Positions 53,561-59,338 of a DNA stretch of 59,338 nucleotides are shown piece after piece. Made by a program: the position numbers and the translations under genes. Numbering within the stretch: the first letter of the stretch is position 1; each line of letters starts with the position of its first letter. The stretch is from assembly GCA_024742875.1 (NCBI GenBank), contig JANSXP010000046.1, forward strand, positions 1-59,338. The letters run 5' to 3'. The notes beneath the pieces are model-generated. The model saw nothing but the letters and a program-made list of their open reading frames with translations. It searched no databases and was not told the DNA's origin. The DNA is from Planctomycetaceae bacterium (GTDB taxonomy: Bacteria; Planctomycetota; Planctomycetia; Planctomycetales; Planctomycetaceae).

Positions 53561-54592
53561 CTAGTCGCCGAATCCCAGAGCGCCCAGCCAGCGGCGATTC
53601 TTGGTCCCGCCGTTCCTGACCGATTTCAGATCGCCCACAATTCGGCCTTCCGGACCGATTTCGAGCCCCAGGGCCCGGGCGTTGGATTCGAGGATTTGCC
53701 GTGTATCTTCCAGGTGGGACAGCTGTCGGGAAATGCGGGCGCGTTCCAAAGAAAGCTCCAGCTCACCCAGTCGTGCCTGCTCGTCGAGAGTCTTCAGTGT
53801 TGCACGCACCTGGTTGGCAAGTTCTTCGGGCATGTCGTCGGCATTTGCACGGAGGTCTTCCGGCGTCAGTGAAATCGTCGCCTTTTTCTCAGCCCGTGCC
53901 GACTGCACCAGTCGGGAAATCACGCGTTCCTGATCGAGCAGCAGTTTTCTCAGCTGCTCCGCGTCCATCTGCAGAATTTCAGCGTGGGGGACCAGGTCGT
54001 ACTGCACGTCGTAAGGCAGGTCGTCTTCTTTCGGTGGCGCCTCTGCTTCCGGGAGACTCTCTGCTTCCGGTACGACCGAAGCATCGCCTTTCAGAAGGGC
54101 CGCCTTGATCTGATCCCAGCACTGTTCCTGAGAGGCCTGCGGCTGTGCATCCGGGTCTGGCGTTTCGTCATTGTCCAGAGCCGTGGCCTGACCGGCCTCT
54201 GGCACGGGCAGCGACGCGGAGTCCACTGTTGGGCCGCTGGCGGAACGATTGGCAAACTGCAGATCAGCCACGGCCAGTTGCAGCCCCTGCAGGGCCTGGG
54301 TGAGTCCGACCAAAGCTTCGCTCTGCTGTCGCAGCGTGGCATTGATGGGAGTCAGAGCATCCTGAATATCGGTCGCCTCGTGGTCCGCTCCGCCACGCTG
54401 AGGTGACGTGGACTCCGTCCGCTCCGCTGTCGCATCTGTTGCCTGCCGGTCAGCAGGTTCCAGCTCGGCCAGCATGTGTTCGATGGCAACATCCAGCGTC
54501 TGGCTCACGTCGCTGGCCGCTTCACTTTGCTCGTTCTGCGCAGTGGCAGGCGGCATGTCGGAAGCGTTTTCGTTGAGGGACGTACTGGGCAT
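53561..54592 (-). CDS. Acidic coiled-coil protein of unknown function
   Basis: 343-residue protein with no recognised domain. The start is uncertain: ATG at 54592 is used; a GTG at 54631 and an ATG at codon 13 are possible. The N-terminal ~180 residues are rich in Ala, Glu, Asp, Gln and Pro and look disordered. From about 190 the sequence is strongly helical (LVPHAEILQMDAEQLRKLLL, LDEQARLGELELSLERARISRQL), predicting a coiled coil. The end is basic (SVRNGGTKNRRWLGALGFGD). No signal peptide or membrane segment. It lies on its own, divergent from the FHA gene. Confidence 0.72.
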   Translation of the reverse strand: MPSTSLNENASDMPPATAQNEQSEAASDVSQTLDVAIEHMLAELEPADRQATDATAERTESTSPQRGGADHEATDIQDALTPINATLRQQSEALVGLTQALQGLQLAVADLQFANRSASGPTVDSASLPVPEAGQATALDNDETPDPDAQPQASQEQCWDQIKAALLKGDASVVPEAESLPEAEAPPKEDDLPYDVQYDLVPHAEILQMDAEQLRKLLLDQERVISRLVQSARAEKKATISLTPEDLRANADDMPEELANQVRATLKTLDEQARLGELELSLERARISRQLSHLEDTRQILESNARALGLEIGPEGRIVGDLKSVRNGGTKNRRWLGALGFGD

Positions 54593-54743
54593 GGAGCGCG
54601 GGATGCAAAATGAAAGACAGGGGACCAGCACGCTACCCTAGGTCACTTGTGGTTCACTGTTGGGCGGGTTGAGATTAGCCGGTAGGATTCGCTGGCGGCC
54701 TCCGTCTGATTATTCAACTTGAATCGATTTTGTGGACAGACAC

Positions 54744-55160
54744 ATGCAGGACACACCCCAGCCCGACGGTACGAATGACAACGTGCAGCGGCTGATTCTC
54801 AAGTCCCCGGCGTTTGAACGCGGCAGGGTTGAATTTCAGGTTGGCGATATGCCCGTCGTTCTCGGGCGTGGCAAGCACTCGGATATCCGCATCGATGACG
54901 ATTTGCTGAGTCGGCGCCACGCGGAACTGCGTCTCAACGCGCAGGGCCTGTTCGAGATTCACGACCTGGATTCAACCAACCTGACGATTGTGAACAAACA
55001 CGACGTTACATCCCACGTATTGCAGGATGGCGATCAGATCCTGCTGGGGGATACCGAGATTCTGGCTCAGGTTGAGATGCCTGCCAGCGAACTCAACGAT
55101 CAGGTGACCCGTGATCTGACCATTGCTCCCGGGCAGGATGACGAGACGATCGGCAATTAG
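54744..55160 (+). CDS. Single-domain FHA protein
   Basis: 138-residue protein consisting essentially of one forkhead-associated domain. Core residues: VVLGRGKHSDIRIDDDLLSRRHAELRL (G-R, S, R-x-H), and LDSTNLTIVNKHDV with the N of the usual NGT motif. FHA domains bind phosphothreonine peptides, which fits the Hanks-type kinases of planctomycetes; one such kinase is encoded at 42883-43983, but no direct link is shown. The start is uncertain (GTG at 54732 or ATG at 54744). It runs convergently with the PDZ-protein gene. Confidence 0.87.
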   Translation: MQDTPQPDGTNDNVQRLILKSPAFERGRVEFQVGDMPVVLGRGKHSDIRIDDDLLSRRHAELRLNAQGLFEIHDLDSTNLTIVNKHDVTSHVLQDGDQILLGDTEILAQVEMPASELNDQVTRDLTIAPGQDDETIGN

Positions 55161-55180
55161 CAGGACGATTGCTGGCGCAT

Positions 55181-55213
55181 AAAAAAACGTGGCGGCCCTG
55201 TGAGGCCACCACG
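55181..55213 (-). terminator. Intrinsic terminator of the ECF sigma/anti-sigma/PDZ operon
   Basis: On the minus strand a 10-position stem with one mismatch (CGTGGCGGCC / GGCCACCACG) and 6-base loop is followed by seven Ts. It lies about 75 bases after the PDZ gene stop. Confidence 0.85.
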
Positions 55214-55288
55214 CTTCGGGGAATTCCGGCAGGCATCCAGCACTCCGGAGTCAGACGACGGGTCCTGCGAGAACGTCGTCTGTGAACG

Positions 55289-56266
55289 CTATTTGTCGCC
55301 GCTCACTTTCTTCATGGCTTTCAGTCGCTTCTCCATGGCGGCCAGACGTTTCTTCAGCTTCTCCAGTTCGCTTTTGAGTTCTTTGGAGCCGTCCACATTC
55401 AGATCAATCATCTGAATGTCTTCCACAGCACCATCAAGGATGTCATCAATTTCGATGTCCATCCCTTTGTCAACGTTACCCCGCATCCGGATGCCGGGCC
55501 CAAAGCGACGAATAATGAAGTTGCCCTGCTTGTCCTGCAGTTTGTTCTGAATGTCTTCCATGTCGATGTTCAGATTCACGTCCTCGTCATCCATGAGCAG
55601 AATCTGCTCCAGGCCCACAGGGAAGCCCATCGCGGCCACTGACGCGGTTGTCTTTTTGGGCGTGATCTCCACTTCTTCCTTCATGCCCTTTTTCATGACC
55701 TGGAACTTCAGCGCGGCTCCCTCAGACGCCTTTACGGCTGTGATCAGGTCGTCCAGTGAAGACAGCTCCTGATCGCCGACGGCCAGGAGGATGTCACCGT
55801 TGCCAATGCCCGCAGCGGCGGCCGGCAGCTTTTCTGAGACCTGCGTGACAACCAATCCCGTTTCGCCCAGGTGCAGGTGACTTCGCAGGACGTCTGAGGC
55901 GGGTTCGCAGCCCACACCAATCATGAAGCGTTCTTCCGCCGCTTCATCGCTTTTGAACAGGAACGACATCTGGTTGTCGCCGTTGAAGCCAGGCAGCTGC
56001 AGCTGTTCAAAGCCTTCAGGCAGCTTATCGTTCAGGTCGAATTCCTGCTTTTCACCATCCGGTCCGACGATCACAATTTTGCCGGTGACGACTGACTCTT
56101 CGGTTGACTCTTCGCCGTCATCTTTGGACAGAGAGTTAACGTTGATGCGAACTGTTGCCGAGCCGGACTTCTGAATGACTTCTTCTTCAACCTTCTCGTC
56201 CTGAGCCATTGCCGGACCGGCGGCCAGAACGGCTGCCGACAGCAGCATGGAGATTCCTCGTTTCAT
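55289..56266 (-). CDS. Exported PDZ-domain protein
   Basis: 325-residue exported protein. The signal peptide is MKRGISMLLSAAVLAAGPAMA. A central PDZ domain lies at about 125-210 (IGVGCEPAS, TGLVVTQVSEKLPAAAAGIGNGDILLAVGDQELSS-type carboxylate-binding region). There is no protease domain, unlike DegP. The C-terminal ~45 residues are a Lys/Glu-rich helix (KELKSELEKLKKRLAAMEKRLK), probably a coiled coil. It is the third gene of a sigma/anti-sigma operon, 27 bases after the anti-sigma candidate. A plausible role is periplasmic sensing or regulated interaction with the membrane partner, by analogy with PDZ proteins in sigma-E pathways, but this is inference. Confidence 0.87.
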   Translation of the reverse strand: MKRGISMLLSAAVLAAGPAMAQDEKVEEEVIQKSGSATVRINVNSLSKDDGEESTEESVVTGKIVIVGPDGEKQEFDLNDKLPEGFEQLQLPGFNGDNQMSFLFKSDEAAEERFMIGVGCEPASDVLRSHLHLGETGLVVTQVSEKLPAAAAGIGNGDILLAVGDQELSSLDDLITAVKASEGAALKFQVMKKGMKEEVEITPKKTTASVAAMGFPVGLEQILLMDDEDVNLNIDMEDIQNKLQDKQGNFIIRRFGPGIRMRGNVDKGMDIEIDDILDGAVEDIQMIDLNVDGSKELKSELEKLKKRLAAMEKRLKAMKKVSGDK

Positions 56267-56293
56267 TGTCTTACCTTCCTGGGGGGATGTTTG

Positions 56294-56995
56294 TTATTGC
56301 AGGTTCTGTTCGATGGAAAGTTCTTCCACAGGCACGAGAAGGAGTTCGTCTCCCATCTGCACCTGTATGTAGCGAATGCGAGAGCGCGGTGCGCGCGATC
56401 CCATGCTCTCGGTCCACTGGTTTGTCTGTTGCCGGAAGCGTTCAAACGACGACATGAATTCGGGAACATTCGAATAAACGGGAAGTTTTCCCTGCACCGT
56501 TCCGTCTGTTTCCAGCCATGCAGATCCTGGCTGATTGCTCACTGTTCGACTCGCCATGGACTCTGGTGGTGGAACCGGGCTGGCCTGGGAATCACTGCCA
56601 GTCGCATCTGACGCGTCGGTCGCCGCCACAGCACCCTGCGCTGCTGCGTCACCACCGTTACGGCGCTGGTATTCTCCCGCGCCAATCACGCCCAGGAGAA
56701 AGACAACGCAGGCCGTCAGGACCATCGAGATGGCCGGGTGGTGAAACCAGTGACCCGCTTTGGGCTGTGCTGACGACACTGGTGCCGAGGGGCCCGCCGA
56801 CCCGGCGGTGGTCGTCGGTTGAAATTCCTCTCGGCAGGCGGCTGCAAACAGCTGCTCTTCCATGTAGGTGCAAGCCAGCGTTTTCCAGCCGTCCTGCGAC
56901 TGGTCGAGTCGTTCGATCAATTCGCCACGTTCAGCCGGCGAACATTCGTTGTCGACACATCGCTGAATGAGGATTTCTTCTCGAGGATCAAGCAT
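56294..56995 (-). CDS. Putative membrane anti-sigma factor partner of ECF sigma 2
   Basis: 233-residue single-pass membrane protein. The ATG at 56995 overlaps the sigma stop by 8 bases. The N-terminal cytoplasmic domain (about 1-80) has LDPREEILIQRCVDNECSPAERGELIERL, resembling the anti-sigma-like domain next to many planctomycete ECF sigmas. One membrane helix is at about 88-107 (MVLTACVVFLLGVIGAG). The periplasmic part ends with YIQVQMGDELLLVPVEEL, a beta-rich segment of possible sensing function. No zinc-binding HxxxCxxC motif. The role is inferred from position and topology. Confidence 0.75.
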   Translation of the reverse strand: MLDPREEILIQRCVDNECSPAERGELIERLDQSQDGWKTLACTYMEEQLFAAACREEFQPTTTAGSAGPSAPVSSAQPKAGHWFHHPAISMVLTACVVFLLGVIGAGEYQRRNGGDAAAQGAVAATDASDATGSDSQASPVPPPESMASRTVSNQPGSAWLETDGTVQGKLPVYSNVPEFMSSFERFRQQTNQWTESMGSRAPRSRIRYIQVQMGDELLLVPVEELSIEQNLQ

Positions 56996-57509
56996 GAGTC
57001 TTACTCCGATCAAGAGAAGCCAGCAGGCCTCTCAGCTGTCGGCGAGCTTTCGCCAGCCGGTATTCAACGGTGTCTTCCTTGATTCCGAGGTGATCTGCCA
57101 GCTGGCGGTAGGTCCAGCCTTCTGAATATTTGAGCATCAGGATCTGGCGATCCAGTTCATCCAGCTTTTCGACACCCTGCTGGACCTGCTGTCGCTCTTC
57201 GGCCGCCAGGACCCGAGCGACGGGATCAAGTGTTTCCAGTGTCTGTCCGACCGACGGGTCTTTGACAATACGGTCTTCGAAGTTGCGGCGACGGCCACGG
57301 GTACGGCGATACATCAGCACCTGTTTGACGGCCACCTGGTACAGCCATCCACTGATGCGGTTGATCTCAGCCAGCGAATCCTTCTGCTTGACAAGTGCCA
57401 CCGCAATGTTCTGCATAATGTCATCGACAGCGTCAGATTCGCCCACACGACTGCGCACGACGGTCCGCAGCCAGGATTCGTTCTCAAGAAACAGGATTTG
57501 TGGGCTCAT
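56988..57509 (-). CDS. ECF-type RNA polymerase sigma factor 2
   Basis: 173-residue ECF sigma factor. Region 2 is seen as WLRTVVRSRVGESDAVDDIMQNIAVALV (residues ~13-40), then RISGWLYQVAVKQVLMYRR. Region 4 covers about 112-165 (KLDELDRQILMLKYSEGWTYRQLADHLGIKEDTVEYRLAKARRQL). It is the first gene of a three-gene minus operon with an anti-sigma candidate (8-base overlap) and a PDZ protein. It is divergent from a large secreted protein, whose promoter region it may control. Confidence 0.92.
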   Translation of the reverse strand: MSPQILFLENESWLRTVVRSRVGESDAVDDIMQNIAVALVKQKDSLAEINRISGWLYQVAVKQVLMYRRTRGRRRNFEDRIVKDPSVGQTLETLDPVARVLAAEERQQVQQGVEKLDELDRQILMLKYSEGWTYRQLADHLGIKEDTVEYRLAKARRQLRGLLASLDRSKTHA

Positions 57510-57876
57510 GAATCAATCAGCCGGATGTTGCGTTTTGGTATTCGTTGCCGAATCCGGATCCAGCCGGCAAAAAACCCGCCGTTTTTATCAATGAATTGAG
57601 ATTCCCGCAAAAATTTCTCGCCAACAAGCCCATTTCTCGCGTGGGCCCGATGGCCCCTGGGGCGTCACATGGGCCAATTGAGGCAACATTTTGGGATTAT
57701 CCGCGGTGCCCATCTTGCGTTTATTTCGCAGTGTGGTAAGTCTGCGCGTTCTAGGATGTCGTGGCGTTCTCGATCGGCTGTGGGTGAGTTTTCCCAGATG
57801 CGAAGAGATTCTGCCGATAACAACTTTCACACGCCATTGTGGCTGTTACCAGCAAACTGAGGGAGCGAAGGCGCCA
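57510..57876. other. Intergenic region, 367 bp, divergent promoter region
   Basis: Between the ECF sigma 2 operon (minus) and the large secreted protein (plus). Some GC palindromic patches (GGGCCCGATGGCCC) occur, but no terminator, gene or RNA could be supported. GGGAG lies about 12 bases before the ATG at 57877. Confidence 0.55.
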
Positions 57877-59338
57877 ATGTCAGCTCTGAAGACGAATTTT
57901 GGCTCGATTGTCCGCCGCTGCGTTTCGTGCGTTGTACTGACGTATGCTCTGGCACCAATTTTGTCCGCACAGGAAACCCCTGTCCCCGCGGCTCCTGCCG
58001 ACGCAGCCGCAGCCGATCCGCTGGCCAATGAGTCTGGTGTGGAATCTCGTGTGGCCAATGATGCGTCCCGACTGGGGCAGATGATTGGTGGTGAAGCGGG
58101 TGACACTGTCGACGGTCTGGTCAATCGGATGTTTGACGCGTCGCTGCCTGACGCTGACCGCATTGAAGCGACCAACAGACTCAGCGAACTTGCCCAGACG
58201 CTCGACCAGGCAGATCCTGCGATGCGATCAGCGAATCGACAGCTGATGCGTCGCGTTCATCTGGTCACGGCAGCGATGACTGCGGTGGCCGAACTGCCCG
58301 CCGACAGCCCTGCTCGCCCACTGGCGGAGAGCCTGATTGTGCGTGCTTCTGTTGACTTCGAAAACAGCACGGGAGACATTCACGCGGCCGTTGCTCGGCG
58401 TGACTACTCGGCTTTGAAGAATCAGTATCCGGAAGTTCTGGCGCACATTCGTCCTGTGATCATGCAGGAATACTTCAACTACAACATTCACATGGTGCTG
58501 TCGGAACCCATGCTGTCACGACTGGTTTCCGATCATCGCTCGGAAACGGGTGATGTGGCGGACTGCATTCTGGGTGCCTGGGTTACGGGCTGTCAGGTCA
58601 CCGACACCGATGTCACGGCGGACATCAAGCCGTCCAGCGGTCGCGCTCAGTTCAATCTGATTGTCAACGGTCGAACGGTATCGGACACTCAGGGCCGAAA
58701 ATCGCCAGCCACGATTTACACGCGTGGCAATCATCGCTTTACCATCACGAAGCCTACTTACTTTGACGGAGAAACGTTTGGCAGTGGTCCGGCGCGGATG
58801 GACGTGAATGCCCGCAATCAAACAGTGGGCATTCGGACGGACTTTGATCGCATTCCCATCGTTCGTGGTATTGCCAAGAGCATCGCGGCGAAAGAAGTGG
58901 CGGCGAAGAAATCGCAGGCGGAAGCCATCGCGGCCCGTAAGCTGGCGGACGAAGGTCTGCCTCGATTCGAAACCGAAGTCGGACAGAAGTTTGCCGAAGC
59001 CAACGACATGATTCAGGGCACGCTGCTGAAGAATCTGCGTGATAAAGGGGTCGCGCCCAGTTCGTTCAGTGCTCGTTCCAGCGAAACGCACTGGGCCCTG
59101 AGTTCACGGACGATGCCGCCTGGTACTTTGGGCGGGACACCGCCGCCGTTTACCCCGGTACCTGCCAGGGGCATTGCCATTCAGGTGCACGAATCGGCTC
59201 TCAACGCCGCCATCAACACGCTCGATATTCGTGGACGCATGACGATTGACGAAGTCATCGGGCGAATCGAAACCGCGCTGTCGGACTTTCTCGATCGCCC
59301 GGTGCAGTTGCGAAATGAAGGTGAAACGTCAGAGGATA
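57877..59338 (+). CDS. Large secreted protein of unknown function (3' end cut by window)
   Basis: At least 487 residues, open to the window edge. The ATG at 57877 is preceded by GGGAG. The N-terminus SALKTNFGSIVRRCVSCVVLTYALAPILSAQE is a signal peptide with a clear cleavage site. The next 250 residues are helical and contain no recognised domain (RLGQMIGGEAGDTVDGLVNRMFDASLPDADRIEA). A beta-rich part near 230-310 and a helical KEVAAKKSQAEAIAARKLADEGLPRFE region follow, then a Pro/Gly linker (PPGTLGGTPPPFTPVPARG) and a further helical segment. No Cys-rich or metal motif. It is the divergent neighbour of the ECF sigma 2 operon and may be its target. Confidence 0.8.
   Translation, partial: MSALKTNFGSIVRRCVSCVVLTYALAPILSAQETPVPAAPADAAAADPLANESGVESRVANDASRLGQMIGGEAGDTVDGLVNRMFDASLPDADRIEATNRLSELAQTLDQADPAMRSANRQLMRRVHLVTAAMTAVAELPADSPARPLAESLIVRASVDFENSTGDIHAAVARRDYSALKNQYPEVLAHIRPVIMQEYFNYNIHMVLSEPMLSRLVSDHRSETGDVADCILGAWVTGCQVTDTDVTADIKPSSGRAQFNLIVNGRTVSDTQGRKSPATIYTRGNHRFTITKPTYFDGETFGSGPARMDVNARNQTVGIRTDFDRIPIVRGIAKSIAAKEVAAKKSQAEAIAARKLADEGLPRFETEVGQKFAEANDMIQGTLLKNLRDKGVAPSSFSARSSETHWALSSRTMPPGTLGGTPPPFTPVPARGIAIQVHESALNAAINTLDIRGRMTIDEVIGRIETALSDFLDRPVQLRNEGETSED

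Overview
The window looks like chromosomal DNA of a planctomycete (Planctomycetota, probably Planctomycetales). The evidence is family content: four DUF1559 H-X9-DG pseudopilins, paired DUF1549/DUF1553 + DUF1501 and DUF1592 + DUF1552 secreted proteins, a formylglycine-type sulfatase, a DUF4129-DUF4350-MoxR-DUF58 cluster, a DWG-type membrane Ser/Thr kinase, two ECF sigma/anti-sigma pairs and a C-type lectin-like protein with a PEP-CTERM-like tail. I see no rRNA, tRNA, CRISPR array, insertion sequence or prophage. Genes at both window edges are cut.

Layout. (1) 1-9904, plus: a type II secretion/type IV pilus-like operon: GspE/PilB-type ATPase (5' cut), three GspF/PilC paralogs, three small minor-pseudopilin-like proteins chained by ATGA overlaps, then four DUF1559 pseudopilins. 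(2) 9914-17171, minus: a MoxR locus, read DUF4129-like protein, DUF4350, MoxR ATPase, DUF58, two membrane proteins, nearly all translationally coupled. (3) 17397-23980: an MnmE-like GTPase lacking the normal C-terminus, a DUF1579 protein, ispE, and the DUF1552/DUF1592 pair. (4) 24336-29080: an orphan NtrC-type regulator, a tandem fasciclin protein, an orphan OmpR/PhoB-type regulator and an esterase. (5) 29194-35795, plus: ECF sigma, membrane anti-sigma candidate, Lys-rich secreted coiled-coil protein, DUF1549/DUF1553 protein, DUF1501 protein, UUCG terminator, then a HemP-like small protein. (6) 35936-39501: an esterase-SGNH hydrolase fusion, lectin-like protein, HEFAH-motif protein and a small membrane protein. 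(7) 39815-52669: leuS, Ser/Thr kinase, M28 peptidase with PDZ, methyltransferase, LOG-like protein, PhnP-like metallohydrolase, sulfatase, universal stress protein, TIM-barrel protein and rsmG. (8) 52690-59338: GNAT, acidic coiled-coil protein, FHA protein, an ECF sigma/anti-sigma/PDZ operon on minus, and a large secreted protein of unknown function cut by the window end.

How the genes may work together: region 1 supplies ATPase, inner-membrane platform and pseudopilus of an export or fibre machine; no secretin or prepilin peptidase is present, so those would be encoded elsewhere. Region 2 resembles envelope-linked MoxR/vWA chaperone loci. Regions 5 and 8 each place an ECF sigma and a single-pass membrane partner directly ahead of secreted proteins, as expected for envelope-responsive modules. 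Several intergenic regions carry strong hairpins: four with T-tracts are convincing intrinsic terminators, and three without T-tracts (upstream of leuS, the sulfatase and the ntrC-type gene) remain unexplained.

Coordinates and motifs were read directly from the sequence. Family names come from recognising motifs and architecture by eye, not from a database search.
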